Below are positions 1 through 7,747 of a DNA stretch of 46,485 bases, piece after piece; the stretch's first letter is position 1, and every line of letters starts with the position of its first letter. A model generated the notes under the pieces. The model made no database searches. It saw only the letters and a list, made by a program, of their open reading frames with translations, and was not told the DNA's origin. This DNA is from an uncultured Eubacteriales bacterium (GTDB lineage Bacteria; Bacillota; Clostridia; Oscillospirales; Oscillospiraceae). The stretch lies in contig CASFNR010000010.1 in assembly GCA_949296115.1 (NCBI GenBank), positions 1 to 46,485 on the forward strand, read 5' to 3'. A program made the position numbers and the translations under genes.

Positions 1-783
1 GGTCATCTGGGGGGCGTTCTCCAGCACCGCCTTGCGGATGCCGGGAACGAAGATGTAGTCGCCCAGCTCGAACACTTCGGGGTTCTCCACCAGGAAGGGA
101 GTCATGCCCCAGTTGATGCAGTTGGAGCGGTAACGCTTGGTGGCGTACTGCTTGGCGAAGTTGGCGCTGGCGCCCTGCTTCACGGCCAGCATGCCCAGCA
201 GGACAGCCAGCACGATGTTGAACACCAGACCGGCAATCTGAATGGGAATCAGGATGTGCCACAGGTCATTGGCGTCCATCTGCAGAACCGTGGCGGCACG
301 GGCCACAGGGCCGCCCCAGGGCAGCAGGTTCATCACGCCCATGCAGGCGCCGGTGAGGCACAGCAGGATCTTGCTGTCGATGTTCATGCGCTTGTACACA
401 GGGTACAGAGCGGGGATGGTGATCAGAACGGTGGTGGCGGTGGTGCCGTCCAGGTGGGCGATGGTGGCGATGATGGCGGTGGCGACGGTGACGGCGATGA
501 CGTTGTTGCCGGCCTTCTTCACCAGGAAGTTCACGATAACGTCAAACATGCCGGTGTCGGACATCACGCCGAAGTAAATCACCGAGAAAATAAACAGGAT
601 ACCGTTGCTGGTTGTGGTGCCGATGCCGTCTTTGATGAATCCGGCGATCTCAATGGGGGTATATCCCAGCAGGAGGGCTGCGACCACAGGAATCAGGGTC
701 AGCACCACGATGGGGGACATTTTGCCCTTCAGAAGCAGGAATACGATTGCGGCAATCATAATAAAGCCGATAAGAGCAACCAT
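1..783 (-). CDS. CitMHS citrate transporter N-terminal half fused in frame to an aconitase C-terminus (partial)
   Basis: The frame opens with ATG at 783, preceded by a GAGG ribosome site, and stays open past the window edge (261 codons seen). Residues 1-200 are strongly hydrophobic and match the N-terminal half of CitMHS citrate-metal:H+ symporters, including [10 protein letters not shown] near residue 155 and the DGTTATTV segment. From about residue 204 the protein changes abruptly to a soluble sequence with [15 protein letters not shown] and [13 protein letters not shown], typical of the C-terminal domain of bacterial aconitases. The second half of the transporter and nearly all of the aconitase are missing. 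The junction lies near 165-180. It could be an in-frame deletion between neighbouring transporter and aconitase genes, or a misassembly at a contig end. A working fusion is unlikely because the transporter lacks about half of its helices. Confidence 0.75.
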   Translation of the reverse strand, partial: MVALIGFIMIAAIVFLLLKGKMSPIVVLTLIPVVAALLLGYTPIEIAGFIKDGIGTTTSNGILFIFSVIYFGVMSDTGMFDVIVNFLVKKAGNNVIAVTVATAIIATIAHLDGTTATTVLITIPALYPVYKRMNIDSKILLCLTGACMGVMNLLPWGGPVARAATVLQMDANDLWHILIPIQIAGLVFNIVLAVLLGMLAVKQGASANFAKQYATKRYRSNCINWGMTPFLVENPEVFELGDYIFVPGIRKAVLENAPQMT

Positions 784-991
784 AATATTCGACCTCTTTC
801 TTTAATATTTTACTGTGGATTTCTGAATGGGGCTGCGGCGGTAATCCCCGGATTTCCTCCTTTCCTGTGCGCTGTCTGGGGCAGCCTGTGCTCAGAAATA
901 TTCTATCTGTAATATAGCAGTCCTTGCTGAATACTCCGTGACTGCTCTCTTACAATTGGTTAAGATTTGCACAAAAAAAGAAAGACGGAAT

Positions 992-1020
992 TTGACCTTG
1001 TGCAAAAAGCATGGTATACT
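992..1020 (+). promoter_or_regulatory. Sigma-A promoter for the HD hydrolase
   Basis: TTGACC (992-997), a 17-base spacer and TATACT (1015-1020). The predicted transcript starts near 1027, so translation must begin at 1051 or 1057 and not at the upstream in-frame TTG at 967. Confidence 0.8.
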
Positions 1021-1056
1021 GAACTTCCCAAACAGACGGACAGGAGGAAGATGCAA

Positions 1057-1635
1057 ATGCTGCCAACCAGAGAAGAAGCGGAAAAACTGCTGAAGGAAGC
1101 AGCGTCCAGAAATCCCGGCCCTTGGGAAAATCACAGCCGGGTGGCTGCACATTGTGCCGGATGCATCGCAAGGTACTGCCCAGACCTGGACGAGGAAAAG
1201 GCCTATATTCTGGGCCTGCTTCACGATATTGGCAGACGGTTCGGCGTGACGGGGATGCGGCATGTGTATGATGGATACCGCTATCTGGAGGAATTGGGAT
1301 ATGACGAGGCGGCTCGGGTCTGCCTGACCCACAGCTTTGTAACGGCGTCCGTTGCGGAGTATGTAGGCCCCAGGGATACAACCCCGGAGGAGACGGAAGA
1401 AATATCCCGGTTCCTGGCAGAACACCCGATGAATGACTATGACCGGCTGATTATTCTGTGCGATGCACTGGCGGGGAGTGAGGGCGTGCTGCGCGTGGAA
1501 GAGCGAATGAATGATGTGAAACGGAGATATGGTACCTATCCTCAGAAGAAATGGGATGGAAACCTCAGACTTAAGTCGTATTTTGAGGATAAAACCGGAA
1601 AGGACCTGTATGAAATTCTGGGAATGAACGGATAA
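1057..1635 (+). CDS. HD-domain hydrolase
   Basis: A 192-residue soluble protein of the HD phosphohydrolase superfamily. The metal-binding His-Asp pair is in LLHDIG (residues 54-59), with an upstream ligand candidate at ENHS (H26) and further His residues in HVYDGYRY and LTHSF. Such proteins usually hydrolyse phosphate esters or nucleotides; the substrate cannot be read from the sequence. AGGAGG at 1042-1047 favours ATG 1057 (9-base spacing) over ATG 1051 (3-base spacing). The gene has its own promoter and a strong terminator, so it appears monocistronic. Confidence 0.85.
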   Translation: MLPTREEAEKLLKEAASRNPGPWENHSRVAAHCAGCIARYCPDLDEEKAYILGLLHDIGRRFGVTGMRHVYDGYRYLEELGYDEAARVCLTHSFVTASVAEYVGPRDTTPEETEEISRFLAEHPMNDYDRLIILCDALAGSEGVLRVEERMNDVKRRYGTYPQKKWDGNLRLKSYFEDKTGKDLYEILGMNG

Positions 1636-1639
1636 GTCA

Positions 1640-1681
1640 CCCCCGGGCCGATGCGCATTGCGCCGGCCCGGGGGGCTTTTT
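1640..1681 (+). terminator. Intrinsic terminator after the HD gene
   Basis: An 11-bp GC stem (CCCCCGGGCCG at 1640-1650 with its complement at 1664-1674) followed by a T-rich tail. An in-frame ATG at 1651 lies inside the hairpin and is not the start of the next gene. Confidence 0.85.
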
Positions 1682-1737
1682 GGCACCTTTTCCTCTGCTC
1701 CGGAATAGACTGTTCCAGGAAACAGGAGGGAACTGCC

Positions 1738-2310
1738 ATGCCAATCCGGATTTTTATCGATCAGGGCCATAACCCCAGCGGCCACAATGCGGGGGCGGAG
1801 GGGAACGGCCTGCGGGAACAGGATATTACCTACACGGTGGGAACATACCTGGCGGAACTGCTCAGCGCCGACCCCCGATTTGCCGTCCGGGTTTCCCGCC
1901 CCACCCCGGACACCGTGCTGGGCACCAATAATCTGACCAGCCTTCAGGACCGGGTCTACCTGGCCAATTCCTGGCCGGCGAACTATTTTATCAGCATTCA
2001 CTGCAACGCCAACGCCAACCCGGCCATCAACGGGGCGGAGGTGTATGTGTATCGGGAATACACCCAGTCCTACTGGCTGGCTCAGCACATCCTTAACGGA
2101 CTGGTTGCCTGGACGGGAATCCGGGACAACGGAGTCCGGGTAAACCCGTCCTTATATGTGCTTCGCCGTACTGCCATGCCGGCAGTTCTGGTGGAACTGG
2201 GCTACCTGACCAATGAGGCGGATGCGCAGAAACTGGATGGTAATCTCTGGGGGTTCGCCCAGGGAATCTATGCCGGGCTACTGAGCTACTTCGGACTGCC
2301 GCCCCTGTGA
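1738..2310 (+). CDS. N-acetylmuramoyl-L-alanine amidase (Amidase_3)
   Basis: A 190-residue zinc amidase that cleaves the bond between N-acetylmuramic acid and L-alanine in peptidoglycan. Family motifs are visible in order: DQGHNPSG (zinc ligand H11), LREQD (ligand E27), SIHCNAN (third zinc His) and LVELGYLTN (catalytic Glu). AGGAGG at 1724-1729 fixes ATG 1738. There is no signal peptide and no cell-wall binding domain, so the protein is the bare catalytic core. It may act from inside the cell, in the forespore/mother-cell system, or leave by another route. The 3' end overlaps the convergent gene below by 33 bases. Confidence 0.88.
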   Translation: MPIRIFIDQGHNPSGHNAGAEGNGLREQDITYTVGTYLAELLSADPRFAVRVSRPTPDTVLGTNNLTSLQDRVYLANSWPANYFISIHCNANANPAINGAEVYVYREYTQSYWLAQHILNGLVAWTGIRDNGVRVNPSLYVLRRTAMPAVLVELGYLTNEADAQKLDGNLWGFAQGIYAGLLSYFGLPPL

Positions 2311-3024
2311 CGGTTCCGGCAGCCCCTCCGGAAGCTGCTGATACAGGGACATGGCCCCCAACACCCCCAGGGTTTCTGCCTGGGCCAGCAGCTGCGCCAG
2401 ATCCTCCGGGGTGCGCCAGAGGGTGAAAACCGCCTGATCGTCCATGCATTGTACAGCGTAATGACAGTGCAGCCGGGGTTCCGCCTGCCCTGCGGGCAGA
2501 GGCTCCGGGGTGGAGCGAGGCATCCTCTGCGCACCCTGCGCCGTCAGGACAATCTCCTGCCGCTCCAGGGAAAGCTCCAGCCAGATTTTTCGGTCCTTCC
2601 AGGGAGCCAGAAAGTCCTCCAGGGGCTGGTCGGGCGGACACGGGGGGAGAAAAACCGGACAGTCCAGACCATAGGCATAGGGCAGGGAAACCACGGTCAG
2701 CTCCGGATATGCCTGGACCAGCCAGCTTGTCAAAGCTTGGGTTTCCGGATTATTTTCCCGCTGAAAATCCAGCACCAGGGCGGGACAATTCCATTTTTCC
2801 AGCACGGTGCCCAGCTGCTGCACAATCCGCTGGGGGTCGTGGCCGGAAATAGGAGTCCGGTCATTAAGCATCAGAACCGTTCCCACGGGAAGCTGGACAG
2901 GCAGATTGGACAGACCGGTGCCGTAGGGGGAAAAATGGCAGGCCATCCAGGCGGCCCGCTCTGGAATCCGGGCCGCAGCGGCCAGTTCCGCTCCGGTCAT
3001 AGCCAGATAATGCGCAATCGCCAT
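2278..3024 (-). CDS. Uncharacterised 248-residue protein
   Basis: I do not recognise a family. AGGAGG (complement of 3033-3038) sits 8 bases before ATG 3024, which supports this strand over the long opposing frame. The protein is soluble with no signal peptide. It shows repeated hydrophobic-strand then helix units (GTVLMLND, CPALVLDFQ, LTVVSLPYA, KIWLELSL, LGVLGAMSLYQQ), which loosely suggests an alpha/beta barrel. The single Cys-Pro-rich stretch CPVFLPPCPP lies near residue 125. Its end overlaps the convergent amidase gene by 33 bases. No function is assigned. Confidence 0.7.
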   Translation of the reverse strand: MAIAHYLAMTGAELAAAARIPERAAWMACHFSPYGTGLSNLPVQLPVGTVLMLNDRTPISGHDPQRIVQQLGTVLEKWNCPALVLDFQRENNPETQALTSWLVQAYPELTVVSLPYAYGLDCPVFLPPCPPDQPLEDFLAPWKDRKIWLELSLERQEIVLTAQGAQRMPRSTPEPLPAGQAEPRLHCHYAVQCMDDQAVFTLWRTPEDLAQLLAQAETLGVLGAMSLYQQLPEGLPEPSQGRQSEVAQ

Positions 3025-3052
3025 GGACAAATCCTCCTTTCCGTGCTATAAT
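3024..3052 (+). promoter_or_regulatory. Promoter for yqeG and downstream genes
   Basis: TGGACA (3024-3029), 17-base spacer, TATAAT (3047-3052). It overlaps the start codon and ribosome site of the divergent unknown gene, so the two transcription units may interfere. Confidence 0.65.
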
Positions 3053-3123
3053 CCCAGGTGGAATGGAATCCGGCCCGGCGGGCGGGGATTCTGCCACTAC
3101 TATATCAATTCCAGGAGGACGAT

Positions 3124-3627
3124 ATGCCCTTTTCTTTTTTGCCGAAATTTGTAACGGACCGCGTTACAGATCTGACGCCCCAGTTCCTGTCCCGGCAGGG
3201 GATTCGCCTGCTGATGCTGGACTTTGACAATACCCTGGTGCCCTACACCCGGGACGAGCCAACCCAGGAGATTCAGGACTGGCTGGAGGAGATGAAGCGT
3301 TCAGATATTCAGGTATGCGTCGTCTCCAACAGCCACCGGCAGCGGGTGCCCGATTTCTGCCGGGCGTATGGCCTGGATTGCATTACCTATGCCCGGAAGC
3401 CCTTCCCCAAGGGCATCCGCCAGTGCCTGGAGCGCTATCAGATTCCGGCCTCTCAGGCGGCGCTGGTGGGCGATCAGATTTACACCGACACCCTGGGGGG
3501 CAATGGAGTGGGGGTGGCCCCCATTCTGGTGCGGGCCATTGACAACCATAATTTTTGGCTGAAAGCGCGTCATGTGCTGGAAATGCCATTTATTTTTGCT
3601 GCAAGAAACAGGAGGATCAACAAATGA
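3124..3627 (+). CDS. yqeG: YqeG family HAD IIIA-type phosphatase
   Basis: A 167-residue haloacid-dehalogenase phosphatase of the YqeG type. The nucleophile motif DFDNTL (D33, D35) is followed by motif II in VVSNSH and motif IV in GDQIYTD. YqeG proteins are soluble HAD hydrolases, and the physiological substrate is not settled. AGGAGG at 3113-3118 places the start at ATG 3124; an earlier in-frame ATG at 3058 lies close to the predicted transcription start and lacks a ribosome site. The stop overlaps the next start as ATGA, indicating translational coupling to the peptidase gene. Confidence 0.88.
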   Translation: MPFSFLPKFVTDRVTDLTPQFLSRQGIRLLMLDFDNTLVPYTRDEPTQEIQDWLEEMKRSDIQVCVVSNSHRQRVPDFCRAYGLDCITYARKPFPKGIRQCLERYQIPASQAALVGDQIYTDTLGGNGVGVAPILVRAIDNHNFWLKARHVLEMPFIFAARNRRINK

Positions 3628-4688
3628 AGAATCTGGACAAGTATCTGTCCCTTTTGGATGGGGAAGTGGACGGCCTGCTGCTGACATCCCGCTACAGCCG
3701 CCACTACGGCGCCGAGTTTGACATTGCCGAGGGCGTGGCCATTGTGACCAAGAAGGGCTGCCGCTACTTTACCGACAGCCGCTACATCGAATCTGCGGAG
3801 AATAATCTGAAGGGATTCGAGGTCCTGGAAGTGAACCGCTCCTTCAGCTATTTCACCCGGCTGAACGATGCCATCCGGGATTTCGGCGTGACGGTTCTGG
3901 GCTATGAGGAAACTTACCTGACCGCCGCGGAGCTGATGGGCTACGAGAAGCACCTGAACGCCAAGCTGGTTCCCTTCAACAAGGAGATTTACGCCTTCCG
4001 GGGTACCAAGGAGGACTGGGAGCTGGAGCTGATGCGAAAGGCCCAGGCCATTACCGACAAGGCCTTCTCTGATATTCTGACCCGGATCAAGCCCGGCATG
4101 ACCGAGCTGGAGCTTCAGGCGGAGCTGATCTATTGTATGTACAAGAATGGCGGCACCGGGCTGGCCTTCGACCCCATTGTGGTATCCGGCCCCAACACCA
4201 GCCTGCCCCACGGTGTGGCCGGCGAGCGGGTGATTCAGGCGGGTGATTTCATCACCATGGACTTCGGCGCTTCCTATAGGGGCTACTGCTCCGACATGAC
4301 CCGCACCGTGGCGGTGGGCTTTGTTACGGATGAGATGAAGGAAGTGTATGAGGTGGTGCTGAAGGCGCAAAAGACTGCCATTGCCGCCACCAAGGCCGGA
4401 GTGCCCGGGAAGGACATCGACGCCGTGGCCCGTCAGGTGATTGCCGATGCCGGATACGGCCAGTATTTCGGCCATGGCTACGGCCACAGCCTGGGCCTGG
4501 AAATCCACGAGAATCCCGGCGTCAATACCAGCAATACCGAACCTCTGCCGGTCAACGCCATCTGCTCCGCAGAGCCCGGCATCTATCTGCCCGGGAAGTT
4601 CGGCGTGCGGATTGAGGACGTGACCATTATCAAGGAAAATGGCTGCGAGGACATCACCGCCAGCCCCAAACACTTGATTATTGTATAA
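3624..4688 (+). CDS. Xaa-Pro aminopeptidase (M24 family)
   Basis: A 354-residue M24B metallopeptidase that removes an N-terminal residue preceding proline. An N-terminal creatinase-like domain (about 1-125) precedes the pita-bread catalytic domain. All five metal ligands are present: D213 (MDFGA), D224 (CSDMTRT), H288 (GHGYGHSLG), E317 (SAEPGIY) and E331 (RIEDV). AGGAGG lies upstream of ATG 3624, which overlaps the yqeG stop. The gene is followed by a separate promoter for efp; M24 peptidase and efp are neighbours in many Firmicutes. Confidence 0.92.
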   Translation: MKNLDKYLSLLDGEVDGLLLTSRYSRHYGAEFDIAEGVAIVTKKGCRYFTDSRYIESAENNLKGFEVLEVNRSFSYFTRLNDAIRDFGVTVLGYEETYLTAAELMGYEKHLNAKLVPFNKEIYAFRGTKEDWELELMRKAQAITDKAFSDILTRIKPGMTELELQAELIYCMYKNGGTGLAFDPIVVSGPNTSLPHGVAGERVIQAGDFITMDFGASYRGYCSDMTRTVAVGFVTDEMKEVYEVVLKAQKTAIAATKAGVPGKDIDAVARQVIADAGYGQYFGHGYGHSLGLEIHENPGVNTSNTEPLPVNAICSAEPGIYLPGKFGVRIEDVTIIKENGCEDITASPKHLIIV

Positions 4689-4727
4689 AGAAATCTGGTA
4701 TCCCATCGGAAAAAATTCAATTTGCTC

Positions 4728-4756
4728 TTGCATATTTCCGGCTTTTACGCTAGAAT
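4728..4756 (+). promoter_or_regulatory. Promoter for efp
   Basis: TTGCAT (4728-4733), 17-base spacer, TAGAAT (4751-4756), giving a leader of about 60 bases before the efp start. Confidence 0.7.
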
Positions 4757-4784
4757 ATATGGAGTAGAGTTATGTACACAAATC

Positions 4785-4815
4785 ACCTCCCGGCTGCGGA
4801 GGTAGTTTTAGGAGG
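4785..4815 (+). promoter_or_regulatory. efp leader hairpin with anti-Shine-Dalgarno element
   Basis: ACCTCC (4785-4790) pairs with GGAGGT (4798-4803) to form a small hairpin. The same CCTCC could instead pair with the efp ribosome site AGGAGG (4810-4815). The two pairings exclude each other, so the leader could modulate efp translation. This is inferred from base pairing only. Confidence 0.35.
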
Positions 4816-4824
4816 ACAAAGATA

Positions 4825-5388
4825 ATGATTTCTGCAGGTGAATTTAGAAACGGTATTACCTTTGACATGGATGGCAAGGTCATGCAGGTCGTGGAATTCC
4901 AGCACGTCAAGCCTGGTAAGGGCGCGGCCTTCGTCCGTGTGAAGATGAAGAACGTCATCACCGGCGGCGTTACCGAAACCAGCTTCAACCCCACCGCAAA
5001 GTTCCCCACCGCTTACGTCGAGCGCAAGAAGATGGAGTATTCCTACAACGACGGTTCCCTGTATTACTTCATGGATCAGGAGACCTACGAGCTGGAGCCT
5101 CTGGATGCTTCCGCCCTGGACGATTCCTTCCGTTTCGTCAAGGAGAATGACGTCTGCACCATCATGAGCTACAAGGGCAAGGTGTTCGGTGTGGAAGTGC
5201 CCAACTTTGTTGACCTGGTTGTCACCAAGACCGAGCCTGGCTTTGCCGGCAACACTGCCACCAACGTGACCAAGCCCGCCACTGTGGAGACCGGTGCGGA
5301 GGTGAAGGTGCCTCTGTTCATCAACGAGGGCGATAAGATTCAGATCGACACCCGCACCGGCGAGTACCTGGGCCGTTCCAAGGCCTGA
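4825..5388 (+). CDS. efp: Translation elongation factor P
   Basis: A 187-residue EF-P, the ribosomal factor that relieves stalling at consecutive prolines. The three-barrel architecture is intact: the KOW-like N-domain ([10 protein letters not shown]), the modification loop KPGKGAAF with its tip lysine near residue 33, and the C-terminal OB domain ending in [22 protein letters not shown] at 4810-4815 lies 9 bases before ATG 4825. No dedicated loop-modifying enzyme (EpmA, EarP or YmfI type) is recognised nearby. It is probably cotranscribed with the CD1247-type gene 13 bases downstream. Confidence 0.95.
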   Translation: MISAGEFRNGITFDMDGKVMQVVEFQHVKPGKGAAFVRVKMKNVITGGVTETSFNPTAKFPTAYVERKKMEYSYNDGSLYYFMDQETYELEPLDASALDDSFRFVKENDVCTIMSYKGKVFGVEVPNFVDLVVTKTEPGFAGNTATNVTKPATVETGAEVKVPLFINEGDKIQIDTRTGEYLGRSKA

Positions 5389-5401
5389 TAAGGAGAACGC
5401 T

Positions 5402-5860
5402 ATGACCATTTCGGAAAAGTCCGCTTACCTGAAGGGCCTGATGGATGGCCTGTCTCTGGACACCAAGTCTGACGAGGGCAAGATGATTGCCGCCATTGTG
5501 GATCTGCTGGGCGACATGGCCAAGCGGGTGACCGACATCGAGGAAACCACCATCGCCATCTCCGACGAGCTGGACGAGATCGAAGAGGATCTGGACGCCA
5601 TCGAGGACTACATCCTGGATGAAGAGGATGAGGACTACGATGACTACGAAGAGGACGACGATGAGGACTGGGACGACGAGGACGAGGACCCGGAAGAGGG
5701 CTTCGACTTTGGCGATGAGGATTCCACCATCTACGAGGTGACCTGCTCCTGCGGGGAAGTCATTAACTTTGACGAGGAAACCCTGGAGAAGGGAAGCATT
5801 GTCTGCCCCAACTGCGGAGAGACGCTGGAGTTCTCCCTGGACGACGAGGACGACGAATAA
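5402..5860 (+). CDS. CD1247 N-terminal domain protein with zinc ribbon
   Basis: A 152-residue acidic protein in three parts. The N-terminal helical domain (about 1-75, starting MTISEKSAYLKGLMDGL) resembles the CD1247-type domain found beside efp in Clostridia. A very acidic stretch rich in Asp/Glu follows at about 76-108. The C-terminal zinc ribbon has CSCG and CPNCG pairs (about residues 117-140). The function is unknown; the linkage to efp suggests a translation-related or regulatory role, by inference. An AAGGAG site precedes ATG 5402 and a terminator follows. Confidence 0.85.
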   Translation: MTISEKSAYLKGLMDGLSLDTKSDEGKMIAAIVDLLGDMAKRVTDIEETTIAISDELDEIEEDLDAIEDYILDEEDEDYDDYEEDDDEDWDDEDEDPEEGFDFGDEDSTIYEVTCSCGEVINFDEETLEKGSIVCPNCGETLEFSLDDEDDE

Positions 5861-5867
5861 TCGCAAG

Positions 5868-5920
5868 CGGCCGCCGGAAACCCGGCGGCCGTTCTGTATT
5901 TGCCGGGGCGCTGCCCCGGC
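5868..5920. terminator. Two adjacent hairpins between convergent genes
   Basis: CGGCCGCCGG/CCGGCGGCCG (5868-5891, loop AAAC) serves the + strand. GCCGGGGC/GCCCCGGC (5902-5920) serves the - strand gene ending at 5926. T-tracts are short, so termination may be imperfect. Confidence 0.6.
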
Positions 5921-5925
5921 ATTAT

Positions 5926-6282
5926 TCATTTCAGCAGTTCCTGCTCCCACTGGGCTTCCCGGAAGCCGGTGAGCACTTTTCCGTCCTCCGTAACTGCCAC
6001 AGGGCGTTTCACCAGCATTCCATCGGTGGCCAGCAGCCGCAGCTGCTCTTCTACGCTCATACCGGGCAGCTTGTCTTTTAGTTCCAGAGCTTTGTACTGC
6101 AGGCCGCTGGTGTTGAAGAATTTCTTCACCGGCTGCCCTGATTTTTCCAGCCAATCCTTTAATTCCTCGTAACTGGGATTCTGCTCCTTGATGTGGCGGG
6201 ACGTGTAGGCAATGCCGTGATCGTCCAGCCATTTTTTTGCTTTCTTGCAGGTGGAACAGGGGGGATATTCCAAAAACAACAT
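5926..6282 (-). CDS. ArsC/Spx-family thioredoxin-fold protein
   Basis: A 118-residue protein of the ArsC/Spx superfamily, beginning MLFLEYPPCSTCKKAKKWL with a CxxC pair at C9 and C12. Later family residues are visible in the KKFFNTSG and VKRPVAV segments. Single-domain members include arsenate reductase-like proteins (YffB/ArsC) and Spx-type RNA polymerase partners. The CSTC motif and Arg in KRP fit the uncharacterised reductase-like branch better than Spx, but this is not certain. AGGAG 7 bases upstream favours ATG 6282 over GTG 6285. It follows the GT61 gene by 11 bases on the same strand. Confidence 0.8.
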   Translation of the reverse strand: MLFLEYPPCSTCKKAKKWLDDHGIAYTSRHIKEQNPSYEELKDWLEKSGQPVKKFFNTSGLQYKALELKDKLPGMSVEEQLRLLATDGMLVKRPVAVTEDGKVLTGFREAQWEQELLK

Positions 6283-6293
6283 CACATTTCTCC

Positions 6294-7574
6294 TTATTGC
6301 CGCCCGATCAGGCGCTTGACGAACTGTTTGGCATAGTGCAGCTCCAGATAGTGGTGCCAGCGGAAGGGCCGTTTCCCGTCCAGGTAGTCGGCAAAATACC
6401 GGTGCCCCGCCTGGTAGCCTTCATACAGGGAATCGGCAAAGGGGCCATACCAGTCATCCTGGAACCAGTTGTAGCGGTACAGATCCTGGTAGGACTTCAT
6501 ATAGCGCACGAAGCAGGACTTGTAGTGCTTCCTGGTCAGGAACTGTTCATCCGGAGGCAGATACCCCTGATCCTTGGCGAAACGCTCCAGCTCTGGGGTG
6601 TAGCCCATGATAAAGGGGCCGACGAAATCGATGGTGTAAAGGGGAATGTTGGCGTCGATGTAGGTTACATGGAGCTGGCGCATTCGGTTCACGTCGGTCT
6701 GGTTGTCGTCACTGATGACCAGCCGCTCCACGATTTCCACCTTCTGCCCGGAATTGCCGAAGAGCATATTGTGGGGCAGGGAACCGGACAGGGTCGCCAC
6801 CACCTTTGCGCTGCGGATGTAGTGAATCATCCGATCCAGGGGAACCTTTTCCGGATAGAGGATGGCATACCCGTTTTTTTCAAAGAAGTTGTCCAGGGCG
6901 TCGAAGCCAAACTCAAACTGCTTGCCCTTCTGGAACTGGCTCCGGCTGAAGTAGATTTTTTCCGGGGTGTCCCAGGCAGGGTCCACAGTGACGTTGGCAG
7001 CAATGGCATCGAATACGTTCAGCAGCTTTGGCGTGTAAGCGGTCCGCATCTGAATGCCCAGCTCCGGCACAATCACTTCCCGATAGACCGTGGGGCGGTT
7101 GATGATTTCCAGCTTGTCCCAGATTTTCAGCAGGTCCAGAAACGCCCGGTAATTCCCCCTGATCTCCCGCTGCTCGTTTTCATCCAGAAAGAATACGTAC
7201 TTGTCCACCGTCGGGTCCTTTTCCAGAAAGTACCACAGCCGGGTAATCCCTTCAATGAGAAAGTGCCCCCAGTGGTCTACCAGATAGCCGCAGTATACCA
7301 CGGTTTCATCCCGATATTCCGGCTTTTCCACCGGGTAGGCGTACTGCACCCGGCCGGGAATGGCAGACAAATCCACATAGGTTCCATCCTCTGCCACAAC
7401 GCCGCCCTTGCCGAAGAGCAGACCAAAGCTGGGGTCTCGGCGCAGGGGCAGAATCGCAGCGTTTTTTCCCCGCCAGACCTGGGGGGTGTCCAGAATTTCC
7501 ACCGGGGCATCGTACCATTTCTTCAGGGCCTCCGCCTTCTTGGGGCGAAGATATTGATAATCAATTTCCATCAT
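6294..7574 (-). CDS. Glycosyltransferase family 61 protein
   Basis: A 426-residue protein of the DUF563/GT61 type. Recognisable segments are DHWGHFLIEGITRLWYFLE (about 127-145), YFSRSQF, and the nucleotide-binding-like region KVVATLSGSLPHNMLFG (about 295-311). GT61 enzymes add sugars such as xylose or GlcNAc to glycans, and bacterial members sit in surface-polysaccharide loci. Here it stands without other polysaccharide genes, which is unusual. The promoter TTGACA-N17-TATAAT (7641-7613) and a GAGGAG site precede ATG 7574. It is probably cotranscribed with the ArsC-like gene. Confidence 0.85.
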   Translation of the reverse strand: MMEIDYQYLRPKKAEALKKWYDAPVEILDTPQVWRGKNAAILPLRRDPSFGLLFGKGGVVAEDGTYVDLSAIPGRVQYAYPVEKPEYRDETVVYCGYLVDHWGHFLIEGITRLWYFLEKDPTVDKYVFFLDENEQREIRGNYRAFLDLLKIWDKLEIINRPTVYREVIVPELGIQMRTAYTPKLLNVFDAIAANVTVDPAWDTPEKIYFSRSQFQKGKQFEFGFDALDNFFEKNGYAILYPEKVPLDRMIHYIRSAKVVATLSGSLPHNMLFGNSGQKVEIVERLVISDDNQTDVNRMRQLHVTYIDANIPLYTIDFVGPFIMGYTPELERFAKDQGYLPPDEQFLTRKHYKSCFVRYMKSYQDLYRYNWFQDDWYGPFADSLYEGYQAGHRYFADYLDGKRPFRWHHYLELHYAKQFVKRLIGRQ

Positions 7575-7612
7575 TGTGAAAGCGCTCCTCGAAAAAGTTA
7601 TACGTTTCTGTC

Positions 7613-7641
7613 ATTATAATCGGTGGCTGGAAACTTGTCAA
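7613..7641 (-). promoter_or_regulatory. Consensus promoter for the GT61 gene
   Basis: On the minus strand: TTGACA (7641-7636), 17-base spacer, TATAAT (7618-7613). A perfect consensus promoter. Confidence 0.85.
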
Positions 7642-7687
7642 CAAGGGTGGAAACGGGAAGAAAAGCAGAGAGAAGAGCAGCCTGGTC

Positions 7688-7715
7688 TTGATTTCTTTCA
7701 GAGCAACGGTATAAT
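7688..7715 (+). promoter_or_regulatory. Promoter for the LysR operon
   Basis: TTGATT (7688-7693), 16-base spacer, TATAAT (7710-7715), divergent from the GT61 promoter. Confidence 0.7.
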
Positions 7716-7747
7716 AGGCAGTAATATTGACGAAGGGGAGGGCGGCT

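Noticed and set aside
1651-1737. Earlier in-frame ATG for the amidase
   Set aside because: It lies within the terminator hairpin of the preceding gene and adds no signal peptide. ATG 1738 has AGGAGG at the right distance.
5610-5720. Acidic Asp/Glu stretch as a sign of a false frame or sequencing error
   Set aside because: The frame continues into a well-formed zinc ribbon, and such acidic linkers are usual in proteins of this type.
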